Shown piece by piece: positions 23,540-35,431 of a stretch of DNA of 64,000 nt. Position numbers and translations under genes: made by a program. The stretch is from Doryteuthis pealeii (taxonomy: Eukaryota > Mollusca > Cephalopoda > Myopsida > Loliginidae), in contig CM042181.1 in NCBI GenBank assembly GCA_023376005.1, positions 4,568,652 to 4,632,651 of the forward strand. Direction: 5' to 3'. The notes beneath the pieces were generated by a model that had not been told where the DNA came from, ran no database searches, and was given only the letters and a program-made list of their open reading frames with translations. Each line of letters begins with the position of its first letter. Position 1 is the stretch's first letter.

Positions 23540-24245
23540 CGATAAAAAAGTATTGAAATGAATTTTACTGTAAAATGCATTGGAAATATTTACTATAAAA
23601 ATGCCATGGAATGATTTTTACTATAAAAAATATTATGAAATGAATTTTACTGTAAAATGCTATTGGAATGATCTTACTATAAAAATGATTGGAATATTCT
23701 TTACTATAAAAAGTTATGGAAATGAATTTTACTAGTAAAATGCATCGCAAATGATTTTTTACATAACCAATGCATTGGAATGATGTTCTATAAAACAAGT
23801 ATTGAGAACAATTTTACTGTTAAAAATGCATTGGAAATGATTTTTACTATAAAATGCATGCGAAATATTTTTACTATAAAAAAGTATTGGGAAATGAATT
23901 TACTGTAAAATCATTGGAAATGATTTTACTATAAAAATGCATTGGAAATTGATTTCTTACTACTAAAAAAAGTTATTGAAATAATTTTACTGAAAATTTG
24001 GCATGAAATGATTTTTACATAAAAATGCATTGGAAATGATTTTTACTATAAAAAAGTTATTGGAAATGAATTTTACTGTAAAAATGCATGGAAATGATTT
24101 TTCACTATAAAAATGTATTGGAAATGATTTTTACTATAAAAAAAGTACTTGGCGGAAATGGCAATTTTTACTGTAAAAAATGCATTGGGAAATTGATTTT
24201 TACTATTAAAAATGCATGGAAATGATTTTTACTATAAAAATGCCA
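23540..24245. repeat. Minisatellite, about 29-30-bp unit
   Basis: More than twenty copies of TGCATTGGAAATGATTTTTA plus CTATAAAAA. They alternate irregularly with a variant, TATTGGAAATGAATTTTACT plus GTAAAAA. The alternation suggests a two-unit higher-order pattern blurred by indels. Confidence 0.85.
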
Positions 24246-25480
24246 ACATTAACCCCCTCTCTATTTAAGAAGACAAAATTACACAAATACTACATCAAAA
24301 CTCATTGCTCCTGTCCCCAAAATCCGTGCTTATGACTGCACACCAAAACAAAATACAAAGACTTGTACCAAAATAATCTCAAAAAAAATCAACCCCTTTA
24401 ACTTAAGAATAATGATCTCCTCAATGAAATCAAATCAAACACCAATTATTATACACTATACCATATTCTCCCAACTACCTCACCATGAGACCAGTATAAG
24501 CAACCCGCTATAAACTTAAATGATTTAAATTACTCAAAAAAAACACACCCTACACTACCCAGAGAAATTCATTAAATACAAAATACATTCCCAGATCATT
24601 TCACATCTATACAGATGATCCAACAACAAGAAAAAAACGTTGTGTGCTGCTTAAAAAAAAAATGAAAAAAAATCCTTAAAAGGCCTACCAATGAAGCCTC
24701 AATCTACATGCAAAACCACAGCCATTTATTCTAGATATGGACATATACATAGCAATCACAAAGCTTCCAAATACTTATATACCGGACTCAAAACTCAGTT
24801 CCTGTTCAGCACTACATAACAAGAACATCATCTCCTCTGATCCGAATCTTCTAAACAAACTAAACACCCTCTCGAAATAATAACTATATTCCACCCCATG
24901 ATACCAATCACAATGTGTATTCCAAAAACGAAAAGCCAGACAAAAGCCACCAAAAAGCACTTCAAACAGATATGAGCAAATCTAAAATTCCCATATACAA
25001 TCTGAACACCAACTAAACAAATTCTATATTAGGACAAGAAATGCGAAACTATGGACAATCTACTCAAAACAACCTCCTACGAAATACAAGAATCATTTGA
25101 GATGGCCGACACGGCCAAGAATATTAGAACGAGAAGAATAATACTTGCCAGATGTCGTATATAGGCACACCCCACATTTACCATTCGTACCTGATAAAGG
25201 GATAAGATCTGCCCCGTGTGCCCAACCGCAAAGTACAACCCTTACAACACAACATATCCTTTCTAATTGTAACAACTTAAACATATCCGTTAATTACCTA
25301 TCAAAGCAAGAAACCTAAGGACCACTCTCTTAAGAATACAAACCCTGAAAAACACTAAGATGGTACTACCACTACACTTATCAAAACGTAAACCCTGAGG
25401 TAATGGTTGATTTAAGGCGAACTCAACATCCTCAGACTCAGCAATTGGAACTATCAATAAATCCATTAACATCCATACCC
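24246..25480 (+). pseudogene. Possible decayed LINE 3' region
   Basis: The stretch is A/C-rich on the plus strand with short coding-like runs in shifting frames. Near 25200-25285 one frame gives ICPVCPTAK and another TTQHILSNCNNL. Joined by a frameshift they form the C-x2-C...H-x4-C zinc-knuckle spacing seen at the C-terminus of several LINE ORF2 proteins. No reverse transcriptase motif can be read. The call is tentative. Confidence 0.3.
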
Positions 25481-27790
25481 AAACCACAATACCCGTTGAA
25501 CCTGATCATGTACAATTCCAGAGCTTGAATGAAGAGTTAACAGAACCGAAACTGACATACCTTAGTAGGTGTGACCATATTATAATAGGAGAAACTAGTA
25601 ATAGCCTGTGCCAGTGTTTAGAATATCACACATAAAAAAGAACATGATAATTTATCGCACTTAGCTGATTAATGAGATAAACAAATTTTTCTATCTTAAC
25701 CCAACAAGAACATCATAAACGGTACCTACAACCCTAGTACAGTGACCTGGTGAGTAATAGCAACGTGCACGCAACTCAACCTACTCTCCAAGACTTCAGA
25801 ATCTAACATCTCATCATTTAACAGCAGTTCTATCATCATAACCCAGGACACATAGGTTGAGACTTGATCATGTAGAACTCCAGAGCTTGAGATGAGGAAA
25901 TAGCTTTAAACAAGAACGAACTCTGACATCAATTAACTAGTTGACCAACTTCTATTAATACAGGAACTAGAATCTCAGCCTGTACCAGGTTAGTTAGTAA
26001 TATCACACAAAAAAGCAATGAGTTTATGACTAGCTCGTTAATAGAAACACAAATTTTCTATTCAACCCATAGACACGGACACCTACATTACGCTACCACC
26101 TCCAGTCAGAGTGGACCTGGAGTCAATATATGAAGGGCGACATCTCAACACTCCTCAGACTCCCCGATATGGAACCTTTCTCATTAAATCAGTTAACATC
26201 ATACCCAGAGCGAATACGTGTTGAGACTTGATCCTGGAGATCCAGGCCTTGAGAGATGAAGAAGAAGTTAACAGAAACAACTGGACATTATTTAGATGGG
26301 TGACCAATTTATAATAGCAAAACTGTAATCAACTTGTGCCAGTGCTTAGTAAATATCACCACATAAAAAAGCAATGTGTTTATTACAAAGCTTGTTAATT
26401 GAGAAAACAATATTTTATTTAACCTATATATGGGACACTAACAGGTACTACCACCCAGATCAAGTAGACCTGGGAGTAATAGCGACCAAAGCGAACTCAC
26501 ACTCCCAGAGCTTCAGAATTTAAACCTCATCATTTAAATGCGAGTTTTAACATCCATACCCAAGACACAATACGGTGAGACTTGGTCATGTAGATTCCAG
26601 AGGCTTGGATGAAGAAAGAAGTTAAACAAGAACGAACTGGACATTATTTAGATGGGTGACAATTTATCATAGCAGGAACTGTAATCAGCTGTGACCAGTG
26701 TTTAGTGATATCACACACACAAAAAAGCAATGAGCTTATGACTAAGCTGTTAATGGGAAACAAATTTTTCTATTTAACCCATAGACAGGACACTAACATG
26801 ACTACCACCCTAGGTGAAAGTGGACCTGGAGTAAATAGCGATGAAGGCGACTCACACTCTCAGAGATTTCAGATCGAAATCTTATCATTAATGCAGGTTT
26901 AACATCATACCCAGGACATAATAGGGTTGGATTGATCATGTAGATTCCAATGGCTTGAGATGAGGAAAATAGTTAAACAAGACGAGCTGGACATTATTTA
27001 GATGGTGACCAATTTATAATAGCAGGAACTGTAATCAGGCTCTGACCAGTTTAGTGATATCACACAACAAAAAAGCAATGAGCTTATGACTAAGCTGTAA
27101 TGAGAAAAACAAATTTGCTATTTAACCATAGATGGACATTAACATGTACTACTACTCCAGGTCAGAGTGGATCTGGGAGTAATAGTGATGAAGGCGAACT
27201 CAACACTCACCCAGGCTCCCGAATTGGACCTTCTCATTAATGCAGTTAACATTCATACCCAGGAGCAGATACGCGTTGAGACTTGATCCTGTAGATTCAG
27301 AGGCTTAGAGAAGAAGAGTTAACAAGAACGAACCTGACATTATTTAGTGGTGACCAATTTATAAAGCAAGACTGTAATCAATTGTGGCCAGTGCTTAGTA
27401 AATATCACACATAAAAAAGCAATGTGTTTATTACAAAGCTGTTAATGAGAAAACAAATTTTCTATTTAACCTTAGATGGGACACTAACAGAGTACATACC
27501 CTAGGTGAAGATGGACCTGGGATTAATAGAACGAAGGCGAACTCAACACCTCCAGAGATTCAGAATCGAATCTCATCATAAATGCAGTTTACAATCATAC
27601 CCAGGAACATAATAGGTTGGACTTGATCATGTAATTCCAGAACTTTAGAGTAGAAGAAGTTAAACAAGAACGAACCTGGACTATATATTAGATGCGGTGA
27701 CCAATTTATAATAGCAGGAACTGTAATCAGCCAGTGGCCAGTCTTAGTAAATATCACACATAAAAAAAAGCAACGAGTTTAAGACTAAAC
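25480..27790. repeat. Satellite of about 350 bp derived in part from repeat C
   Basis: The block AAAAAAGCAATG recurs at about 26009, 26365, 26721, 27069, 27413 and 27762, spacing 344-357. Each unit contains TTTCTATTTAACCCATAGAT, then a GG.ACACTAACAGGTACTACCA-like block, and a GGTCAGAGTGGACCTGG-like block. These occur in the same order in the repeat C retroposon (reverse strand). The rest of the unit (GACTTGATCATGTAGATTCC; GATGGGTGACCAATTTATAA) is not in repeat C. Confidence 0.8.
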
Positions 27791-28048
27791 TTTAATGGAA
27801 AACAAATCCTACCTGTTGCCATTAAACTTTTCCCCTGGAAAGCCATGACTGTACGTCACTCAACACCTGGATTAGTGGCGGAATACTTTAACTTTAATTA
27901 ACACCTTAGGAAAGAAGCGCGTCTTATTGTAGCGATTATGGCAGAAATTCTCCCATTAATCCTTATTCTGGTATGAAGCACATGAAGGCCCTGTCATTGT
28001 TCTTTTACGTGTCAGATAACGATAATAGCAAGCACGTCTAAAGGATTA
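27791..28048. other. Spacer, no gene seen
   Basis: Mixed sequence between the satellite and a retroposon tail; nothing recognised. Confidence 0.4.
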
Positions 28049-28110
28049 GGTTGGTTGGTTGGTTGGTTTTACGCATGCCAACACATTGGGTCATTTTATG
28101 CCGAATAGGT
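28049..28110 (-). repeat. Retroposon 3' tail module
   Basis: GGTTGGTTGGTTGGTTTTACG followed by CACATTGGGTCATTTTATGC. It matches the tail of repeat C. Confidence 0.6.
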
Positions 28111-28119
28111 TTTTCTTTA

Positions 28120-28744
28120 GTTTTGTTGCGATATATATATTATATATATATACTATATAATATTATATATAATATATTAATTGGGTTAGAGGTTGATTTA
28201 GAGGCTATTCACAATGCAGTTGGAATAAATAAAAAATAATATACGTAACAATGGTGTTGTGTGTTGACCTGTCATTTTTTATTATTTCTTGAATTTTCGA
28301 GGTAATACCCTTCTATCAAAAGAATTGAACTGAAGCAGTACAGCTATGCATTTCTTCAAATGAAAAAATTTTTTTTTTTTTGAAAATGACGTTAATTTTG
28401 AAATAACTGTATTCCCAGTTATTACAACATTACGCACACGTACAAAAAAAAAAAAAACCGCATTCACGCTCACACCGGGAATACAGTTATTTAAAAATAA
28501 CGTCATTTCAAAAAAAAAAAATTCATTTAGAAGAAACATGCCATATAGCTGTACTGCTTTCAGTTCAATCTTTTATAAAGACGGTATTACCTCGAAAATT
28601 CAGAAAATTAATAAAAATACAGGTCAACCACAACACCATTTTACCGTTTATTATTTTTTATTTATTCCAAACTGCATTGTGATAGCCTTTCAAATCAACT
28701 CCTAACAAAATACATACCAATGCTTCAGCAAATTATAAACTCTC

Positions 28745-28793
<49 letters not shown>

Positions 28794-28795
28794 TA
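28120..28795. mobile_element. Foldback element, family E, next to (TA)n
   Basis: Inverted arms (about 28195-28430 and 28450-28700) share CACAATGCAGTT/AACTGCATTGTG, ACAATGGTGTTGTG, TCGAGGTAATACC and CTGAAGCAGTACAGCTAT. The outer side carries CAATGCTTCAGCAAATTATA and a TA run (28747-28792). The TTTGATAGAA...GAAAA part is a decayed hammerhead layout (stem II intact, first core lost). Related units are at 50205-51412 and 33300-33405. Confidence 0.6.
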
Positions 28796-28977
28796 TATTT
28801 TCGCCTTGAAGCAATTACAAATGCATGTATCGCTAAAATCGATATTATAGAAAATAATTGACAAGTGAATCCCGCAAAGGATGGCTCGCCTGCAGAACAC
28901 CGTACAGACTGTTTCGACTTTAGTAGTCTCTTCAGCGAGATTATATATATATAATTATTATATACTATATATATATT

Positions 28978-29582
28978 ATATATATATGTAGGCAGTTTAT
29001 AAACAACACAGAACATTTCTTTTTATGCTCTTGATTGTTCTTTTCCAGTCTTCTGGCTATCTTTCTAATGTTAGGTCCAGTTGAAATAAGATTATTCCCA
29101 TACTATCAGCTCGAGCACTTTCGACGTTTCTTCCGTCGTCCTCAGGGAGGGGTGGTAATATTTTGGTGTTAATTCTTTTTTTTTTCTTTTTCTTTTATCT
29201 ATTTTGTTTTAATTAGAAGAGTCTATTATTTCTAGAGGTTGCTGTGATTAGTGTATTAGTTTATTAAAGATATAATATTTATGACCTATGTTTAAGGTTA
29301 GGTTGGCTGGTTGGTTGGCTGGTGTTGGTGATTTACGCATTCAACACATTGGTCATTTTATTCGAAGTCGTTTTTCTTTTTGTAGATTATATATATATAT
29401 TATATATATAATATATAATCTTTTACTCTGTTACATGTCTATCTAATTTTTAATGATATTTATTTTATTTTATTTAGAACTGTAAAAAAAGCTAACTAAA
29501 TTCTTCTATTTGACCTTTTTTATTTTTGAATTCAAGATAGTTACAATATGGGCAATATTCACCGGAAGTTAACCAGACAAAT

Positions 29583-29626
<44 letters not shown>

Positions 29627-29627
29627 T

Positions 29628-29666
<39 letters not shown>

Positions 29667-29886
29667 ATTCAACCCATTTCAACAGATATTACAAGGTAAG
29701 AGACGGATTTTATCTTCTCTAATAACGTTATTATTAAATATATAACTTGATGCTTCAAAGAGTCTTAATGATATATGAGAAAAACTTTCTATCACAATAA
29801 AAAAATTCCTTGATCGTAGCATGTGTCTGTTATATTTTTGAACATTTTCTTCACTCTTGTCGGATTAATCTCTCATCGTATTTCCA

Positions 29887-29927
<41 letters not shown>

Positions 29928-30290
29928 ATATATATATATTATATATATATATATACTATATATATATACTATTATATATATGTATTGTAGGCATGGTTAT
30001 TAAACAATACGAACATTTCTTTTCAAGATCTTTGATCATTGTTCTCTTTTCTTCTCTATCTTTCTAATGTTAGGATCCAATTGAAATAAGTTTCCCCATA
30101 CTATCAGCCCGAGCCGCTTTCGACTGTTTCTTCAGTCGTCATCAGGCGGGGTATATGATTGGTGTTAGTTCTTTTCTTTTCTTGTACTTTTATCTATTTT
30201 TTTTTAAATTAGAAGAGTCTATTATTCTTTAGGGGTGCTATGATTCGTGTATTAGTTATTAAAGATAGTTAATATATCTAGACCTATGTT
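28978..30290. repeat. Two copies of a 310-bp repeat about 1 kb apart
   Basis: About 28978-29290 and 29980-30290 share CTATCTTTCTAATGTTAGG, CCATACTATCAGC.CGAGC, CTTTCGAC, TTTTATCTATTTT, AGAAGAGTCTATTATT and GACCTATGTTTA. Each carries, on the minus strand, CUGANGA, a stem and GAAA, but with G at the cleavage position. TA and CA microsatellites (29385, 29587-29665, 29885-29980) and a retroposon tail (29300-29375) lie between. Confidence 0.55.
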
Positions 30291-30439
30291 TATGTATTTT
30301 AATAATGTTAGTTTTTTAAAAATTCTTGATGCATATCACCTCAAGATTTGTATTCGTTCTTATTGTTATTTTTATGATCACAAAAAATGGTCTTGAATTA
30401 TTTTAACCAATAATGCCTAAAAGAAAAATGCTGCTTACG

Positions 30440-30520
30440 TCTACACACACACACACACAACACACACACACACACAATATATATATATAATATATATATA
30501 ATATACATATATATATACAG
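30440..30520. repeat. (CA)n(TA)n microsatellite
   Basis: CA run followed by interrupted TA runs. Confidence 0.9.
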
Positions 30521-30715
30521 CTAATAGGTTAAATAGTAGGCAGACTGGGCCTTCAGCCTTGGGTAGGTAACTAGTCTAGGAGAGGGATAACTCTGAATTC
30601 AAAATTCCTCCGGTATGGTTAAATAGTATAGGACAGACTGGGCTCTTCAGCCTTGGGTAGGTAACCAGTCTAGGAGAAGTGATAACTGAATTCAAAATCC
30701 TGGAGTCGTGCTTGA
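30515..30715 (+). mobile_element. Two tandem SINE B internal fragments
   Basis: The block TAAATAGTA...GACTGGGC, CTTCAGCCTTGGGTAGGTAA, C.AGTCTAGGAGA, CTGAATTCAAA occurs twice (about 30530 and 30620). It matches the middle of SINE B at 15060 and 54590. Confidence 0.65.
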
Positions 30716-30896
30716 TTGGGTTTGTGGCAACCTTGATCCACCAATTCTTTCCTATCGACTGTGACCAAAAGTGTGGTTGTCCAACACGAGGCCTTCACCA
30801 TTATAAGCAAAATCACTGTGGGTGTTCATATGTGTATGAACCCCATACGTCGAAAAAGCCCATATATATATAGTATATATATATATATATATATAT

Positions 30897-31153
30897 AAGT
30901 AAGTAAGTACAAGCGTCGGCAGGGCCTAATGTCAGTATTCAGCCAGTCAGCGAGGGATTATCCCCTTTCAATAGCGTTTGACCAAGGAGATTGTTTTTGC
31001 GTCTGAAGATGGGGAGCGCCACACTACCATCAGCTCCTTACTTTACGCACAGGATCCCTGTGCTACTCATACGCTGAGTTGCGAGGACCAGTATCGAACT
31101 GAGGAACCTTGTGGTTTCTAGCCGAACGCTCTACCGACTGAGCTAACCCGGCC
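30897..31153 (-). mobile_element. SINE A, full length
   Basis: On the minus strand it starts GGCCGGGTTAGCTCAGTCGG (box A), then has a box B-like AGTTCGATAC, AGCACAGGGATC, GCGCTCCCC and GGGGATAATCCCTCGCTGAC, and ends in (ACTT)n next to (TA)n. It is the same family as 47138 and 55810. Small indels relative to those copies fit the low-quality region. Confidence 0.8.
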
Positions 31154-31227
31154 TAATTAATATATATAATTATATATATATATGGTTGAGACTCTGCACA
31201 ACATGACATTAAAAATTTTAAGATTAT

Positions 31228-31285
31228 TGGTTGGGTTTCTTTGTTTAATGGCATATCAGCCTTCGTGGTTATTTAATGCCAAACC
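31228..31285 (-). repeat. Retroposon 3' tail module
   Basis: TTTAATGGCATATCAGCCTT followed by GTGGTTATTTAATGCC. Confidence 0.6.
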
Positions 31286-31767
31286 TATACTTGTTGAAGA
31301 ACAGTAGAAAAAGAACGGAAAGTGAAAAGGATATCAACGGTAAGGAGAAAGTGATAATAAAAATAAGAAAGAACTTTTTAATAAAAAAATACATTAAAAA
31401 AAAGAATAGACTAAAATAGGAAGTAAAATTCTGATCTAAGTAAAATATTTCCCTGGCTTCTTCAATCATGTGATCCTTTTAAGCAATCAGCAAGCCCGCT
31501 CGGATAGCACCGGATGGTAACACCTTGTCAACAAGAAAACCTATTACATTTCTCTGAATTCTTGTAAACAGTGAATTTAAATCTTTACACCACAAAACGT
31601 TGAATTGAATCTTATATATATAAAATTACATAATATATGTGAATAAGTGAAATAATGGTAACTATATAATAATAATAATATAAATAATCATATAATAATA
31701 AGTGAAATATGATAATAATAATAATAATAATATAATACTAATATAATAATAATAATAATAATGATAA
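31286..31767. other. Spacer with (AAT)n, no gene seen
   Basis: AT-rich sequence, with ATAATAATA runs from 31667. Confidence 0.6.
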
Positions 31768-32700
31768 TATACTCAGAAGAGTCCTGGAGACCTGAGGATA
31801 CTTGCTGTCACTCGACTTCCAGTGAAGACATCAGTCAATGCTGATGTGAAAACTCAGAAAAGGAGTAAATAAATAATAATAATGATGATGATGATAATAA
31901 TAATAAGTGAATTAATAATAATAATAATAAAAATAATAATAATAATATAATATAAGTGAAAAGTGAAAAAAAAATAAAAAATAAAAATAATAATATAATG
32001 TACAGACGGATCACCTAATCCCGGCCAGGAGACCAGATCTTGTCTTGGTTGACAAGAAGAGGAAGCCTTGTCATCTCGTGGACTTTGCCGTCCCGGCTGA
32101 TCACAAAGTGAAAATGAAAGAAAACGAAAAAATCGAATGAATTACTTAGACCTTGCCAGAAACTAAAAAAAAAAGTGGGACATGAGGTGAAGGTCGTGCC
32201 GATTGTGATTGGGGCCCTTGGAACAATCCCCAAGGGGTTGGAAAGGAGTCTGGATGAATTAAAATCGGGGAAGAATCCGGACCATCCAGACTACAGCATT
32301 ATTGAGATCGGTGGAATACTCAGAAGAGTCCTGGAGACCTGGGAGACTTGCTGTCACTCACTCCAGTGAACCACGGCTTCTGCAGGTGTGAAAACTCGAA
32401 TGCAGTGAAATAATAACAAAGTGAAATAGTGAAATACTAAATAGTAATAAAATGATAATATAAATAATAATAATAATATCGAGAAAATAATCAATATAAT
32501 AAAATTAATATCGAGAAAATAATAATATCGAGAAAATAGCATTGCTGAAAGCAGTTAGATATCAGAAGAGTCCTGGAAACTTGTTGTCTCTTGATCCAGC
32601 GAAAGACCATCAGTAACGCTGGTGTGAAAAAACTTATAATATAATAAAATAATAATAATTAATCAATAATAATAATAATAAAATATGTGAAATAATTACA
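31768..32700 (+). pseudogene. Three truncated LINE 3' ends in series
   Basis: The 3'-terminal block ACTCAGAAGAGTCCTGGAGA...GCTGATGTGAAAACTC occurs at about 31770, 32318 and 32562. Each copy is followed by an (AAT)n-type tail. The middle copy (32012-32400) extends upstream into ORF2: KVVPIVIGALGTIPKGLERS is readable at 32193-32252 and QLVDFAV-type sequence (HLVDFAVPADHK) just before. Frames are broken. Successive 5'-truncated inserts or tandem duplication would both explain the series. Confidence 0.7.
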
Positions 32701-33191
32701 AAATGGTTCACGAATGCCTGTTCATTATACAACACAGCACGTAAAGCACAATACCACGTCGGACTCCCTCTTATTATGGGTTTGAAAAACTAGCTAGAGT
32801 CACGTATCAACCATTAACTTGCGTTGTTGAGTTTCAATCTTCACTGTCCCAATATTTGATCCTATTCGCATCTAGATTACTATTTTCTTCCGGCTTGAAT
32901 TGAATGGTTTTTGTGATGGTGGTTTGTTGTATATTTACGCGCATTGTTCACACCTTGCATTGGGTTATTTTAGACCAAAGACATCTTTGTTTTATTCCTC
33001 TTCATCGTATACAATCTTTTTTTATTTTTTTTTTTTAAGCTCAATTTTTAAACACCATTTTTAAACTCGTTTTTCTATCTTAGGTAGGTTTCCCAAGGCG
33101 AAAAGATGACTTTTAATGAGTAATTTTTCCCAACTGGATATTTGATCTTTGAATGAATTTTTGTTATTGGTGTCTGTTGATTATTTATGTG

Positions 33192-33228
<37 letters not shown>

Positions 33229-33299
33229 TTCCATGGCCATCAAATCACCTGAACCAATGGACAGCCACTGGCATTAAACTTCGTAGAAGAGATTTTATC
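32701..33299. other. Intergenic sequence with retroposon tail
   Basis: A diverged 3' tail module lies at about 32925-32985 (CATTGGGTTATTTTA) and a TG run at 33195-33225. No gene is seen. Confidence 0.5.
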
Positions 33300-33405
33300 T
33301 CGAAATATTAAAATAAATCCCAGGTTAACAAACAACACCATAGGTACCTTACTTTTTCTTTACACTGCATTATGATAGCCTTCAAAACCAACCACCAAAC
33401 CAGAT
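33300..33405 (+). repeat. Family E terminal fragment
   Basis: CACTGCATTATGATAGCCTT then CAAAACCAACC matches the conserved end of the family E units at 50700 and 51378. Confidence 0.5.
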
Positions 33406-34137
33406 TTGGCAACCCCTTTTTTTATTGAGTGGTCTGTTTGAATTATTTATGGGTGGGGTGTGGGTAATTTCTGTTTATCAAAATCATCTGTTTTCTGTTG
33501 TGTGTGTGTGTGGTGTGTGTGCTGTTGTGTGTGTGTGTGTTGTGTATGTGTTTATTACTTGGTTTTATCTCTTTTCATTTTTTTGTTATTTGTTTATTTT
33601 ACTTATTTTTCAATTTCTCAAATTATCAATTTTTAAAAATATATTAGGAGTTTGTTTAATTGCTTTTCTTTCGAGTGAATAAAAAAAATTAAGATAATAT
33701 TAACCTTATATTACAAGTTTTATTATGTTAAATAGAGTGGGGGGGATTTCACGGGGAAATTGGTGATACCACGGAAACTTTAATATAAACAACATTTACG
33801 CATCAGAAAAATAGTATGATATTCAAGAGTCCATAGGCATTCATTTGGCCGCTTTTTTTCCCCCCATCAAATTACAACTTAAATCAAAAACATTAGAGCA
33901 AGGGTGGCGTGTGGACGATAGCAGATGTATAACTTACTTTTTTTTCTTTCTTCGCTTGTTTAGCCATTCGATGTCTAGTTCTTATCTTTCTCGCATGGTC
34001 ACTATGTTGACTTCTTTTTTGGTTTGTTCATCTTGATTCGTTTCTTTCTTGCCGGTCTTCAACTGAAGCTGCATCAACCACACCCATGTGTTCTTTTAAA
34101 CCTTTTTTACTAATAAGTTCTTTTCTTACTAACTACC
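33406..34137. other. Intergenic sequence, no gene seen
   Basis: TG-rich tract at 33497-33550. The remaining sequence is T-rich and shows no motif. Confidence 0.5.
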
Positions 34138-34753
34138 ACGAAGCAAACGGGATGTCATCCCCTTGCACTAGTATCGGCTCGAACTGAGTAATTATTCAAA
34201 ATACGTGACGTGCCGGATTAACTGTCAGTAATTTTCCGTCTCTTCAAAAATTTTCTTATTACTATCTAACACAGCGCAGAGTTGGTCAGCCGAAGCAACG
34301 GGACGTCACCCCCCTGCTTAATATCGGCTCGAACTGAGTAATATTCAAATCAGTACGTGCAAGACTTCAACTGTCAGTAATTTTCACCGTCTCTAAATTT
34401 TTCTATTTACTATCTACACACAGCGCTGAGTTGGTCAGCCGAAAGCACGGTAGGTCCCCTGCTCTTAATATCGGCCTCGACTGAGTACTAATTCAGAATC
34501 AGTTACGATGCGAGACTTCAAACTCAGTAAATTTTCCGTCTTCTAAATTTTCTTTTTACTATATCTACCACAGCGCAGGTTGAGTCAGCGAAGCAAACGG
34601 CGACGTCACCCCATGCTTCTAAATACTCGGCTCCGACTGCAGTAACTAATTCAAAATCAAGTACGCTGCGAGACTTACAACTGTCCAGTAATTTTCCGTC
34701 TCTAAATTTCTCTTTACTATTCTAACACGCAGCGCCCAGAGTGAGATCAGCCG
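34138..34753. repeat. 152-bp tandem array, error-rich copy
   Basis: About four units (GCGCAGAGTTG.GTCAGCCG at about 34273, 34423, 34573 and 34731), each with ATCGGCTCGAACTGAGTAA, GTGCGAGACTTCAACTGTCA and TTTTACTATCTAACACA. Units carry many one-base insertions and deletions compared with the clean array at 39527-40243. The array ends at an N. Confidence 0.85.
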
Positions 34754-34754
34754 N
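34754..34754. other. Single N, probable assembly join
   Basis: The only ambiguous base in the window. It sits at the end of the error-rich array. Sequence quality, judged by agreement between repeat copies, is poorer to its left and better to its right. Confidence 0.8.
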
Positions 34755-35288
34755 CTAATCTAAGCACAGTCTGGTTAAAGCGAAGAAAGAAAGAAAGAAA
34801 AACGCAAGCAAATAAAAAAGTACAAAAGAAAAGAATGAAAAACATGAAGAAAGAAGACAAAAAAAAAAAAAAATAAATATAAGACCGCAAGAAAGAAAGA
34901 AAAAAAAAAGAAAGAATTATTGAAGAAGAAAAAACACGAGATATCTCATATAATTCAATAACATAACGATATTAAAAAGAAATTCAATAAGAAGTCTAGA
35001 GAATTAAAGATGGAAAGAAAAACGAAAGAAATCTGTGAATTTCAAGTAAACAAAACATATAAAGAAATGAAAAGAAAAAAGAATGTCAAAATGAACAACA
35101 AAACAAAACAAAATGGCGGAAACATTAAAACGAGATCAAAAAGTCAACCAATCAAATATTTTCTTCGTTAACAAGAATCAACAAATTTCAAAATGGCGAC
35201 TGGACACGATTTAATCAAGTGGACGTAAAAATTATTTATTATTTGGATTTGTAGACCAGAAACAAGAAGAAACTGGAAGAAAGTCATA
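34755..35288. repeat. Long dispersed repeat, copy 2
   Basis: Matches 15830-16200 from GAAAGAATTATT.GAAGAAG to AACTGGAAGAAAGTCA. It is preceded by an A-rich GAAA tract (34780-34905) that resembles 38330-38520. Confidence 0.7.
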
Positions 35289-35431
35289 GATACTTATTAC
35301 ACTGGCTTGCATTAAGTGATATATGATCGCCGTTTTATGCTGAATTCAGAAATACCATTCATTGTGTTTAGTCAGGTCTGGTTTTAAGATACTTCTCAAC
35401 AAGTTGTACATATAACACTTATTTAAAAGCC

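Noticed and set aside
29100..30150. Further hammerheads in the 310-bp repeat pair (minus strand)
   Set aside because: CUGAGGA/CUGAUGA, stem II and GAAA are present, but the base at the cleavage position is G, which natural hammerheads do not use.
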